DNA of 64,000 nt from Acanthacorydalis orientalis (GCA_034766995.1 CM068321.1:10239026-10303025); one strand, 5' to 3'. Numbered from the stretch's first letter, positions 27,075-39,052 are shown. The notes: generated from the letters alone by a model not told the origin. Made by a program: numbers and translations.

Positions 27075-27180
27075 TTAGATTGATAGAAAAATAATTGTAG
27101 TTCAAACTGATAAACATTTGTTTTTCCTGGCTGTTTTAAGTGGTCCATAACTGTCGGATGACTAACGCCTAACTTTTGCT
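27075..27180 (-). mobile_element. Truncated copy of the deleted mariner family (3' end only)
   Basis: Starts after TA with TTAGATTGATAGAAAAATAA, continues through the block equivalent to the 3' part of the 6803 and 23725 copies (complement of VSHPTVMDHLKQPGK-like coding sequence), and breaks off at about 27180. A 28-bp tandem duplication follows at 27197. Confidence 0.75.
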
Positions 27181-27196
27181 AGAGAAAGACAAGAAA

Positions 27197-27252
27197 GATT
27201 CTGGATATCAAGTAATGATACAATGATTCTGGATATCAAGTAATGATACAAT
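27197..27252. repeat. 28-bp unit duplicated in tandem, exact
   Basis: gattctggatatcaagtaat followed by gatacaat, present twice back to back (27197-27224 and 27225-27252), at the broken end of the truncated mariner copy. Confidence 0.95.
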
Positions 27253-27719
27253 GTAAAAGATAGCGGAAGATGTTATATATCTTGATGAAACAAATGATGA
27301 AATGGTGAGAAAGAAAGATCATAAAGTTTATCGACTCTTCATGTTTTTTAATTTTCAATTCTTGTAATTTCTGAGCTTTTAGGCAGATTACTGCCCGTAA
27401 GAACGAAGTTTCAAAACAAAATTTTGAAACTGAATACATTTTTCAAGACAATTAATTGCTTAAATCTTGTACTTCTTTGCTGTATCACATATTCGACAGA
27501 AAATAATATCAATCTCTCCGGGACTAATAATAAATACAGAAGAGGAAAAAAATTAATTATTAAAACTGAATTTTTACTGATACTACAGGGAACGGTAGAA
27601 AAAACCTGTCAGATTTTAAAGGTTAGCAAAAAAGGCATGGTAAATGCTATTCAAAAGATTATTGCATAATCTAAAAGTGCATAGAATACAGTTTATTTTC
27701 TATCAGTTTTGAATACGAT

Positions 27720-28777
27720 ATCATCCAGATGGTGGTGTTCATTCGGGATACACATTTGTAGTCGATTTTTGAAGTTTCGCATCATTCGGTGTGTCATTTA
27801 TAACGTTATCGATACAATTTCTTGGCATATAGTTGCTTTCTGTTCATTGGTGGTTGTTGGTCGATGTTTGTAGGCCTGAGATTTCAAATAGCCCTAAAGA
27901 AAAAAATTACAAGGGGCGAGATCGAGTGGACGTGCAGGCCATCCAACGTCGTCGCGTAATAAGATTAAGTGCCCTGGAAATAGTTCTCTTAAAACTTTCA
28001 TTGATCTGTTCGTCGTGTAAGCGGTGGCCCCATCCTGTTGAAACCACACATTTGAATTTATAAGTTCGATGAGTTTCGATTCTAAGAAGTTCTTTAGCAT
28101 TTCCATATATTGATGGGAAGTTACTGTAATCGTTTGGCCTTCCTTCTCAAGAAAGTAAAGGCCATAAACAACAAAATCTGCAACAGTGAACTAAATAGTG
28201 GCACGTTGGTATTATAGAAGCCTTTTATGAGGCTGGTGACGATTGTTTTCTGCCCATTAATGAAACTTCTGCTTGTGAACGTAGCCAGATAAATGAAAGT
28301 GAGCTTTGTCATTTGTGAGCAGAACAGCGTTTCCATGAACATTTTGAATGAAATCCTTACAACATGCCATTCATTTCTCCCAGTTACGTTTCTTAAGTTC
28401 CTGAACATCCATCATTTTATACGAATTGAACTTAAGATCAGCATATAAAATTCTTCTGACAGTTCGATCAGACAACCCTAAAGCAGAAGCATGTTTACGG
28501 GTTAAACGTTTGGGAGATTGCACAATGGACTGTCTCACACCGTTGACATTTTTTGGCGTCCGAACATTCCATGTTCTTCGAGATAGGTTTCGTTTTAACG
28601 CCGGACCTATGATCATGAAATTTGTAACTCATAGTAATGTGGTTTTTCGGTTCGGAACAACAGTATTTCTATTGAGCGTGAAGTGGATTCAAAAAGCTCT
28701 CTGCGTGGCGATCACAGATTCGTTGTTTCTGATAAATGATTTAATAACGAACGCTCAGTGTACAACCATCCAAGCCA
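27720..28777 (-). pseudogene. Mariner/Tc-superfamily transposase pseudogene (FQQDGA type)
   Basis: Read on the - strand, this is a near full-length but dead DNA transposase. From the N-terminal side: ATG at 28777, NNESVIATQRAF (about 28725), a helix-turn-helix block ending ALGLSDRTVRRIL, KMMDVQELKKRNWEK, AHFHLSGYV, VWFQQDGATAYT with the second catalytic Asp, GWPARPLDLAPCNFFL, and the C-terminal QTSTNNHQ region. There are several in-frame stops: a TGA where Trp is normal in LLWVTNF, another after NWEK, and others. The third catalytic Asp is Asn in APCN, and the first lies in NDKAHFHL. Proteins of this type are widespread in ants and other insects. No terminal repeats were recognised. Confidence 0.85.
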
Positions 28778-29389
28778 TGACTGTAATTAAAATCGGTAAG
28801 GTACATGTTATCAGAAGACCTAACTGCGCCCCTTCTCACTTCACTAGCACCGAACTAATGGCTACATGAAATTCAGGAGGTATTTTTTGCCACTCCTGTA
28901 TAAACTGGACTTTTTTAATTAAAAATGTTCAGTAATTAATTATTGAACATTGTTGGTTAAAAATTATTTATAACTACTTAGTAATTATAAAAAATACTTA
29001 AAGAAAATAATTAAATAACATTGATTACCTAATCGCTCACTTGTTTCGAGAAGGAAAAGATTTTATACACAAATTAAAATGTATTTTTTTGTAAATAGCA
29101 TACAATGTGCGAGAATTTTAATCAAATACAGGTATCAAACAAAGTTATCATTTCTAAGTGAAAAATACACATATTCACTCTGTATATGTCTTTGGTACGC
29201 GTACTGTATGTTAATCTTGCGATCTTGTGCCGATTATATACATTTGTTTTAGAGTAATAATTCTATAATCACGGTCGAATGAGTGTTATCTGATAGAATT
29301 CATGAATACGCCAAATTCGACTTTATAATAGTTAACGGCTTCTTGGAATTTCTGCTTTGAACTCAAACTAGCACGGAACATGAATTTGT

Positions 29390-29930
29390 ATATGTGTGCG
29401 TGTACAGAAAACACGATCGATTCGCGAAAGACGACGGACGACTAAACGAAAAAAAGGAGTAGAGGAAAAAACGACACAACGCCACGCCAAAATGTAGTTA
29501 GCGTTCACAGGTCGACCGGTTTGCCAAAGTCTGGAAAAGTAATTAGGCGGGATCAAACGGCGTCGGATCGGTGTGTAAATCGGCTCGTGATGAATATGTA
29601 ATGACTGACGCCAGCCGATGCCGCGGCATGTGTACAGAATGACGATGAACGGTGTCGCACGCGCGGACGTACGCGCACGCACGCACGCACGTCGCGGTCG
29701 AAGCGACGACGACGCAGGCGACGCGTCAAGAGATTCCCGGTTCGGCCGGCGCGATGCGCGTCCAACGGGACTCTGTCGCCATGAACTCGTTCTGTGTCAT
29801 ATCTACCCATCTCTGATGTGCGTACGTGTGTACGAGACACGTTCGTTCGCTCTTACTGACGGCGAGACACGCCCAACATGGATAGAAAACCTGTTCGTCG
29901 CTTTTAATTCCACTCATCCCGACGACATTA
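29390..29930. other. CpG-rich patch, possible promoter or 5' UTR exon
   Basis: Very dense in CG (cgcacgcacgcacgtcgcgg and following). Overlapping open frames on both strands are Arg-rich low-complexity shadows. It is the best candidate in the left half for a CpG-rich regulatory element. Confidence 0.35.
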
Positions 29931-30745
29931 TATTTTCCAATTTAAATTTTCGACGAGGGTTATCCGATTTATAAATGATTCGATTTGTTATACACTTTAA
30001 AAAGAGCCGGCGCCGTATTATAATTTTTTATAATGAAAGTACTAATAACAAAAATGAAAAGCGTTTAGAGTTAAATTCATGTTGACTGTATTTTTCAATA
30101 TTACTAGGAACCTGTATTATTATTGTCAGTGAAGTACAATGCTTTACAATTTTTATTTTAACCATAAATCTATTAAAATTGATTCAATAGATACATTTTA
30201 AACTTAATTTTATCACACAACTCCCTTCTATATAATCAATAATTTATTATTTAAAACCCTATATTCAATTTATTTCAAAGAAGCGTAATTTATTATAGTT
30301 AAATTTCACTTCACAATTATAATTCAATATTTTAGTTGATTTTATAAATAATCATTCCAAAAACCATAAAAAATCGGATATTAGGACCATGTTTATCAAC
30401 CGTTTGCCTCTCACAATCTCTCTTTTAATATTCTTATAACAAAGTATGCAAAGAAAGAAAATTAATTAAAAAAATATGTAAATGTCTAAAAAATTTTCAT
30501 CAGTTTATATATTTGTATGCAATGTATTACAAGTATACTACTATTAAAGAAATACAATATTTTTTTGTGTTTTGATGTTAAAAATTCGAAAAAGGTACTT
30601 TTTTTAATTTAAATATTTATTTTTTTAATAAATGGCAACTAAATTGAATGTGTCAATATATAATGTAGAAAAATGATGATTAGAGTAAGTAATTAATAAA
30701 AGATATAAACATGAAAATGTTTTTAATGAAAATTAAGATAAATAA

Positions 30746-30826
30746 TTGCATTGGTAGAAAAATAATTACGGTTTATGACTTGAAAAATTTGTATACATGA
30801 ACGCAATTATTTTCTTACCAACCTAA
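30746..30826. mobile_element. 81-bp minimal mariner remnant (two inverted repeats, tiny core)
   Basis: Left end ttgcattggtagaaaaataa and right end complement of TTAGGTTGGTAAGAAAATAA enclose only about 28 bases. The core resembles the last bases before the 3' repeat of the 6803 copy (gtatac next to a gaaa/ttt run). A TA follows at the right; the left TA is mutated. Confidence 0.7.
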
Positions 30827-31229
30827 TAAAAAGCTAGTCTCAAATATTTTCTCAAAAGAATAATTTTGTGATGTGGAAATAAACTTTTACTATATTAGAG
30901 ACAGTTTTTGCTACATTACCATCAATCACTTTAATTCGTTTTGTAGAATGTAAACAAATTCTAATAACTGTTCAAAAGAACGTTCCTAATTGGACAAGTA
31001 ATTTTTAACTAGCGAGTTTATCTGTAGGTCTTATGTACCACACATATGCCATTTGTCTGTTGTTGTTTCTCCTACATACATACAAGTTTATGTTCAACGC
31101 ACAAACGTGTTAATATATCGGCTAGGAAATATTTTCGGAAACGCATACCTCATAAACAGACACTACTGTGTACGAATGTGTGTTTTTAGTACATAAATAA
31201 AGGGAAAAAAAAACAAACGGCAAACTTTT

Positions 31230-31520
31230 CGGAAGGAAGGAAATGGGAGTTGTTCTGAAGCACCGTAATTTACAGCTGAAAATATCCGTTTGTCAATATT
31301 ATATACGAGCATGTCATTCGGTTGCTCACACCACACTCTCGACAAGTCTTGCTCGTGCGGTGGTGGACGACTGTGAGGATGAAGCGACGGATCTGAGCCA
31401 CAGGCGTGCATACAGGACGAACGTGCGTGCGAGCAGAACGAAATCACTGACCACCCGTCTATCGCTCGTATACATCAATCGTCCTCCTTAACGGATCGAC
31501 TCCTCGTGGGATATTACATT
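31230..31520. other. GC-richer patch with TCAGT initiator-like motif
   Basis: GC-rich relative to its flanks. It ends with tacgtcagttcgagg (about 31522), which fits the arthropod TCAGT initiator. No test of transcription is possible here. Confidence 0.25.
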
Positions 31521-31771
31521 TTACGTCAGTTCGAGGATGTGTCGAGATATTTTTTGTGCATGTGTGTGCGTGTGATAGATTCCAATTCTATTTGCTTTTT
31601 GGTAATGAATTATATCGAACCGTTATGACATCGTCTTTGATTTTATAGCAGCGGTGGGTCGAACAGGATTCGAGTTTCTTGTGACAGTGTGAAATAGAAT
31701 TTCACTGAATAATGGTTAACGTTTACAGATTTAATATAAATTGATTTTTTTTATTTCAACATACACGTGTG

Positions 31772-31789
31772 TATATATATATATATATA
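31772..31789. repeat. (TA)9 microsatellite
   Basis: Short uninterrupted TA tract about 180 bp left of the TTAA-flanked element. Confidence 0.97.
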
Positions 31790-31965
31790 AATCAAGAAAA
31801 AAAACTAACATAATTTTTCTACAGCTTTTACATCCCAGAGATAAGTAATTTCGGAAATACCAACAAAATTGTTTTATAAAAATTAATAATGTGGAACATG
31901 ACTTATTATTAATATGTATAATAATGTTAATAACATAATTTATTATTTTACATAGTTGTATTTAA

Positions 31966-32686
31966 GAGGCTAAAAACCTACCTAGAGACATGAAAAAAAG
32001 GTTTAAATTCTAAATTTGTTTCCACTAAAAATATAGGTGATAATGAAACGAATTTTTTTTTAAATAAAACATACATTTATTGATAACAATTTATCAAAAA
32101 AAATTCAAAAATATTAAAAACTAAAAGAGATATGTTCGCCAACAATTAATGGTATTTTTTTTTGAGAAAATCGGTTGTGACCATTGTTCAGCTAAAACCG
32201 ACCATCCGAAATCAGAAAATTAAACGGGGTTTTAAACTTAGTTACAAATGTAATAGCTTAGCGTTTGCCGATTTTAAAAATCTTTATTTAAAAAAAAATG
32301 GCACCGAGTGAAACTTAAGTATGAAAAAATCTTTGAAAAAGCACCATTTTTACGTAAATATTAGAATTTTTTTTATTTAAAAAAAAAATAAGATCGTTAT
32401 TCGATTAATAATGTTTCTAAGCGTATTTACTGAATATTTCAAAACAATCCATGGATCGGTTCTCGAAATATACGAAACACTCTTTGAAAACAGTGTTTCG
32501 AGAAAAAAGCGTTTGAAGTAACAAATATGATTCCACTGTTAAGAATTCGTAGCTTTACCTTTAGGCAGCGTTTGTATGCCCTTTTACAATTTAAACATAT
32601 CAATATAACATTTTCAGGATATATATTTTAAGACAAAACTTTTAGAAAAAAATCGATTTTTCTAACTTATAGGTAGGTGTAACTCC
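31966..32686. mobile_element. TTAA-flanked inverted-repeat element, 721 bp, family not certain
   Basis: TTAA at 31962-31965 and 32687-32690. Left end GAGGCTAAAAACCTACCTA; right end complement of GGAGTTACACCTACCTA. No coding sequence. The TTAA target would fit piggyBac or Sola groups, which cannot be told apart here. Confidence 0.6.
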
Positions 32687-33170
32687 TTAAGAATAACGAC
32701 CTTTTGACCCAATTAAATCACATTGATTATGAGTATAGTGTTAAAAATAGAAAAAGTAAAATTCTGTTATGCACTTAGAGATTAAAATATAAGAGGAACT
32801 TCTGAGATAATAGTAAATTATGCATTAGGAATAAGAGTTTATTAATGAACAATTAATTTAATATGAATAGAATTATGTAATTAAAATCAAAACATTTGAT
32901 TTCTATTCATCTAATATTTCGTAGTCCTCTCTTTTGTTTTCATTAAAGATGTTGTATAAAATGCATGTTGTAAGATGCATGTTGTATAAAATCATAAATT
33001 TTTTTTGAGAAAGTTAATATGGATATTTTTAATTTGGTTCGTTTCTATGTACCTGACTAGATTTGAAGTTATTTTTCTTTTCCTTGAGGTCACTAGTCTT
33101 TATTTTTGTTTCTTCATTACCGTTTTCCTATAACCTAATCTTTAATTAAATGTTAAAAAAGTTATTATAA

Positions 33171-33407
33171 TCTTCTATATAATAGAACCCACATTTCTCG
33201 TCACTTTGTCCGCAGGACAAAATCTATGGTGACGATAATGTTTATCTTTGGTGATTAGAAATGTGTGCTTGTCAGCTCATAGGTTTCAAGTTGAATTCAT
33301 TGTTTCGTTCTTAGATATTTTTTATGTTTAAATATATTATGTTGTAAAAATCGATGAACAGTTTTTTCTCTCTATTTTCCCGACAATTTTGACGGGCTAT
33401 ATACTAG
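33171..33407 (+). mobile_element. Short non-autonomous Helitron
   Basis: Begins TCTTCTATATAATAGAACCC after an A (33170) and ends CTAG (33404-33407) before a T (33408), as Helitrons do when they insert between A and T. A 7-bp-stem hairpin with one mismatch (CCCGACA, loop ATTT, TGACGGG; 33379-33396) ends about 11 bases before the terminus, the expected Helitron 3' structure. No inverted repeats and no coding capacity. Confidence 0.7.
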
Positions 33408-35450
33408 TAAATATAATAAATATTTAGCGTCGCTAGAACGAAATAATGTGATGTAGATGAAACACGTCTGTTTTTTGATTAAATAAATAGTTGTTCGTGT
33501 TTTATGTCGTTCCGATTGGAACTGCAATCGTTACACCACTGATACTAAACTCGGCGCGTATCGTAAAGTCCATCGATATAATTAGGTTGGGATTTCAAGA
33601 GAAAACTCATTTCACCAAAGCTGTTTTCCGTCGTTGTCGCCGTTTGTATGTTTGTATCTGTGACTGTGCGTGCGCGTAGTATGTTTTCCTACACTAAATA
33701 TCAGCGGACAAACCGACCGTCTAAAGTACTCGGTTCGTTTCATTTTATTATAACATCGAAATAATTGACGGTGTGTACAAAATATTGAACGAGCAATATT
33801 GTTGAATTTCGATTTGAATTTCGTGTATGCCTACAAGTTTGATTATTGTTTCAGTTAGGAGAAGTTGCCTGTTACTGAATATATTCGGTTCGTACGCATT
33901 GATACATTTTTGATGAAATAAAGTATGTATTATCTGTGCTATGTGTGTTTATATACGCATGTGAATTTATATAAAGAACGAATAGTTAGAATACAATAGC
34001 TTAAGATTAACGTTTAAACGGATTAAATATCACTCGGAGTAGATATAGTAGTTTTAGAATAATTGTTTCGTTTCGCGAAAATAAAACAAATAGATGTATT
34101 TATTCATTTAAAGTAAACATTGTTAAACATCTATGCAGTTGAGTGATTCATAAAATCAAATCAGTGTTCGAGGCCTTCTTTAAAACTTCTATTTTGTCCA
34201 AAAATGATTTTAATATAAAATCCAAAAAAAAACAATTTAATAATTATAACAAGTATATATTGAAAACGCTGATAGAATTATAACAGAAGATTAAATACGA
34301 CAAGACAGACCAAAAACGTACAGTACATTGCGCCGGTATGAGAGGAAAATTGATTTTTTTTAAATAACTTTTTCTAAAAAAATTAAAAACAATAGTCATA
34401 GAAAAAATTGAAGACAATCATAATATATAATCTTTATTGTGACATTCTACTGTTTGAGAATCGTAGACGCTACATGTGATTTCATTTTCTCTACTATTGA
34501 TTTCTACTTCGTCATGTTCAAGTAAATTCGAAGTTCGAGTTCAAAAACACAACAAACCGTTCGTAGAAGAAACGAATTCGCAATTTGTAATGAAATTAAA
34601 TTAGAAATCAAATAACGAATTTGATCTACGTTATTATAATTGAATGTTGCTTCATCCGAAACCGTTCTTATGGATTATACTGCACATCAAACAAAAAAAT
34701 GATATGAAAAACATCAGATATTAACACTAACCCTTTCAATACGACTTTTTTGTTTTAATTAATTTCGGTAAACGATAATTAATTACATTAAGAAGTAGTA
34801 AAAATTGGCCAAAATTATTGTCCAAGAATTTTTGCCGACATCTTGGATGAAAGATATAGCCCTGTGAAGTTGTCCCATCAGTATTTTATAGTTGGTTCAC
34901 TATATAAAGAATTTATGTGTCAGGAATTTTTGAAAATCGGTGGGACTTATGTATCCCGTAGTAACGAAAAATTTAATTTATTGATGTTTGATAAATATCG
35001 ATTTTCCATGTTCATCCTTACATAGAACACATCCGGAACATAAAAATGTAATTATTTTTGTTGTTACTATTTGGAACATGTTTGTGTATAACCCTCATTT
35101 GCTACTTGGCCTCACATGTTAATTTTTAATTGATAGGCTTGATTATAAAAAGTAACTCAATCTAAAAGAACTACAGTACTGATAAGAGAAGTGTTTCTGT
35201 CAGAATAATATTTATATTTACGTATCAGTGATTTTAATTAAGAGATTTACTGATACATCCACACACTCATTAAATAATTTATTTATTTAATTTTGTTTCC
35301 ATTTATCATTTATATATTTCATCAGTTAAAAAAAGTGTAAAAATGAAATTTCAACTATTCAAAGATACCAGTAGAGAAAAATTATATTCTGAAGTAAAGA
35401 TAAAAGCATTACAATATCATTTGATTCTTATTTAGGATTTTACATTCTCT
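33408..35450. other. Gene-free stretch
   Basis: A GC-richer patch at 33420-33760 follows the Helitron. The rest is plain AT-rich sequence. A 60-codon frame at 34843-35025 has no recognisable domain. Confidence 0.5.
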
Positions 35451-35471
35451 ACCTCCCTCCCTCTCTCTCTC

Positions 35472-35548
<77 letters not shown>
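35451..35548. repeat. Compound (CT)n-(TA)n-(CA)n-(TA)n microsatellite
   Basis: Four blocks in a row, ending about 20 bases before the mariner pseudogene's 3' side. Confidence 0.97.
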
Positions 35549-35639
35549 TGGATGAGTGCAAAAGTTCGTATACGATTTGAAATTGTAACTCAGGCGATTA
35601 TTTTTCACAGAAAACGCTTTTGTTAAGCAATTTAATGTT

Positions 35640-36510
35640 CACCATCGTTTTCTGCAATCATTTTCCAACCTTCATGCAGCTGCTGGATTCCACGTTCGTA
35701 AAAGCTACACGTTTTTTTTTTGGCAAAAAATCTGTGAGGTAGTTTTTGACAGCCTTCTCGGTATCAAATTTTTTACTGTTTGAATTGTTCTTCAGCGATT
35801 GGAATAAATGATAATCCGAAGGTGCAATATCCGGAGAACACGGTGGATGCGTCATGATTTCCTCTTTCAATTGCTTATGTTTTTGCAGTTAGTTTTACTG
35901 CATGTGGTTTTGCGTTGTCGTAGTGGAAGGTAGCCCCCTTACGATTGGCCAAAATAGGACGCTTTTATTTAATTACTGCGTTCAGTTTGATAAGTTCTTA
36001 ACAGTACTTCTCCTTAGTAATCATTTCGCCTCGTGGGAGCATCTTAAAATAAACAACACCTTTACAATCCCACCAAACATAGCAATATCTTCATCGGATG
36101 CAAGCCAGCTTTGGCGACTGGTTCGCCTCTTCATTCGCTTGTTTTCACGTTCATGTGCATCGGACGTTGTTTTACAGGATCCATTTCTCATCACCAGTCA
36201 CCAACCGAACCCAAAAAGGCTCTCTGTTGAGGCGTCAAAGCAAAGAAACTGCCGATGAGATGCGATCAAACTTGTTTTTTTCAGACAACGAAAGCGGCAC
36301 CCACGTATCGAGCTTCAGCGTGAACCCCAGCTTCTTTAAATACCGAAATGCAATCGATTTGTCAATGTTAAATGTCTCGGCAACCTCTTCCGTCGAAATT
36401 CGTGAGTTATTGTTAACTAGAGCCGTGTTGAGCCGTCTAGAGCGGAGTTGATCTATGAGGTTAAAATTACTAAGTCGTAATTTAGCAAATCATTTCTTCA
36501 CAGTTAGAAC
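35640..36510 (-). pseudogene. Mariner (DD34D-type) transposase pseudogene
   Basis: On the - strand the reading runs from about 36510 to a stop at about 35640. Visible blocks: a second helix-turn-helix with RISTEEVAETFNIDKSIAF and KKLGF, WVPLSLSEKNK, the first catalytic Asp in VTGDEKWIL, the second in HYDNAKPHA (about 35910), the third in HPPCSPDIAPSDYHLF (about 35830), and C-terminal GIQQLHEGW and IAENDGE before a stop. The three acids are all kept, but frameshifts (one at the homopolymer near 35710) and stops break the frame, and the N-terminal 60 or so residues are decayed. A compound TA/CA microsatellite abuts the 3' end. Confidence 0.88.
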
Positions 36511-36761
36511 TGATGGTACATGGTTCAAAATATATGCTTAACCAGTTGGCGATCAAAAATATAAAAAAAAAATATTAAATTAATATCTTTGTGATCCAAT
36601 TCAGTTTTTCGATAAATAAGAAATTGTAATTTTGTACAATAATTTTTTATTGCATGTGCATAAAATACTTTTTGCAGATGTTGATATAAACAATAATCCC
36701 ATTGCAGCTGTAATAAGAAAATATATGAAATATATATAATACTTAATACTGTGTGTGTGCT

Positions 36762-36766
<5 letters not shown>

Positions 36767-36841
<75 letters not shown>
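36767..36841. repeat. (TA)37 microsatellite
   Basis: Uninterrupted; a (GT)n stub precedes it. Confidence 0.98.
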
Positions 36842-36843
<2 letters not shown>

Positions 36844-37019
36844 GTAATGTGAAAGTCCTCTCGGAGATAAAAATTAATCACTTAATGGACGAGAGGAAAT
36901 AAATGTACCACATTCGTGAATCAATAACCATTTTACGGGAATTACATTATTTGACGAGAGGGTATTCACCCCACAAGCGAACGAATCTCTTTGTATATAA
37001 CAGAGAAAACAAACTCAAC

Positions 37020-37520
37020 GCCGAGGTTAACAGTGGTAGTATATGTATAGATTTAAACGCGAAACGCTCCTGGCTAAACAACAATAACAACAACAAACAC
37101 GGTCGGCTAGAAAACGATGTGATTTCAAACAGCTGCGTTTGGCGCGCGAAGAACCGGAATCGCCGGCGCCGTACAGTGACCGAGTTCCGTAATAGTCGAC
37201 GCCGGTTACCGATTTATCGAAAAAAAAAATAAATAAATGTTTCTCTTGCCGTCTTTCATCCGCCTTTGTTCGTCGTCGCCGTCCAAGTCGACGTCGAAGA
37301 CTCGAGCGAGCGTACTGCGCGTTCCTCTTCCCTGCTCCACTTTTTCTGCGCTCGTATAACTTGATTCGATCGCTTCGCGGGATTCGCAATAAAGGCAATT
37401 TCGTTTTCGGTACGAGTTAAACGAAATTACCAAAGGATAAAGACAAAAAAACACCCGAGAATGATGTAGTAATGTACGAAATGCTGCGTTCTCGGGATCG
37501 ACGAAAACGCAAATGTGTGT
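37020..37520. other. CpG-rich patch, candidate dystroglycan promoter/5' UTR exon
   Basis: CG-dense (ggcgcgcgaagaaccggaat and following; cgtcgtcgccgtccaagtcg). It is the closest strong patch upstream of the spliced first coding exon of dystroglycan (acceptor at 42539), and so the simplest candidate for its non-coding first exon. Inference from position and composition only. Confidence 0.3.
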
Positions 37521-38110
37521 TTTTGTGTGTGGATCAGGCGAAAAATGATATACGATATTATAATATTATAATGATGGATGACGAGACGTATTTTGTACGA
37601 GCACGCAAAAAGTTAATGTAATTAGAAATAAATTAACCGATGTGGTTATTGAAAGGAACTGGTATGGAAGTAATTTTATATTTTTAACCGCACAGTAATG
37701 AAATATATAGCATGAAGATATATGTTGACTGGAAAATCTTTAAAATATTTACGTTGTGGAGATGAATACTGCAAAATAAACTCTTTTGTGAAGCTTTCAA
37801 GCTTTATAGAAGTCGTTAATTTCAGAACGAAGAGTAAATTCGGCAGCCAAGCTAAATTCACTTCATTAAAATTAATTAAAACACTATACGCATCAGTAAT
37901 TTTTATACAAAACTATTTATAAAAATTATTATACAATATTTTAATTAATGATTTCACTTTCTAATTATACATTTTAACATCATTTGTAGTATAAATGTTA
38001 TTTTGTAATTTTTTTGTTGTAGTTTTACTGTAAAAGAGTAATTTTTTAATTACGGAGAAATTTCAATTTAACCTTTTCTGATTTTGCCTTCTACAAAAAA
38101 TATATATGCA

Positions 38111-38111
<1 letters not shown>

Positions 38112-38185
<74 letters not shown>
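38112..38185. repeat. (TA)37 microsatellite
   Basis: Uninterrupted TA dinucleotides. Confidence 0.98.
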
Positions 38186-38189
<4 letters not shown>

Positions 38190-39046
38190 CAATATTTAAC
38201 TCGTTAACTAATCTGTCAAAAAAATGCAACAAACGTACACTTAAAATAAAATCATATATAATATTAAATTCACAAATACCTAAATATTCTTATTTCGAGT
38301 ACTTCGAGACGAATCTACAAATGAAGTAAATTTACATATTTTCCCAGACAAATGCATATGTTATGTACTTTACTTACTTTTATCTCTGACCACAGAGTGA
38401 GTTCAGTTAATTATTGAGGTTCACTATAAATCTACTATATTTCTTCCAATCAGTAAGAAAATTATAGGATTTCTGTCATATTGCACTGTAGTTAAATAGG
38501 ACTGTCATTAAACTTAATTGTATACTAAACGAAATTTACTATTGAAGTGTATGATATGGAAACAGATGTTCGTTTTATGCACAAACCATGTGCATAAATG
38601 GTGCGAACTATTCATTACTGCTTATCTAAATGTAATGGATATTCTTCTGTCATCTGTACTTTCAATATTAATCATTTGAAAGAGAAATATTAACGAATTA
38701 TGACCAAGTAATTAGAGATAAAAAAATAATTTGAGTAAAAATTTGAAGAATTTGACTTTCTTATCACTACCATTAACCTCTGGAGGAAATTATAAGTTAC
38801 TTTAAAAGAAATTCTCAGAGAAAATATATGTTTTTCTGTATTTTAAAAGAAAGATTTATATTTTGATGGGATGTTTTATTTATTTGATTTTAGATATCAA
38901 TTTTTTATAAGTATATTCGATTTTTAAATTTTAGAAATCCAACATACCTAAAGATAACTTAAGAACCTAAACAAGTTGTCGAGAATAATACAAATAGTTA
39001 CTCAGTTGTTACTGAAAGTTAGATTTTTTTTATCTTATATACATAC

Positions 39047-39052
<6 letters not shown>

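Larger units (their letters stand above)
28778..31965. other. Gene-free stretch with CpG-rich patches
   Basis: Besides the patches at 29390-29930 and 31230-31520 and the 81-bp mariner remnant, nothing recognised. Confidence 0.55.

Noticed and set aside
27424..27669. 81-codon frame beginning with a signal-like segment
   Set aside because: Lies between transposon remains; no family recognised and AT-rich chance frames of this size are common here.
28426..28869. 147-codon + strand frame
   Set aside because: It is the complement of the transposase pseudogene, whose - strand reading carries the recognisable motifs.
29368..29974. Overlapping Arg-rich open frames on both strands
   Set aside because: Open on several frames at once because of CG-rich composition; low complexity, no domain. 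Kept only as a CpG-rich patch.
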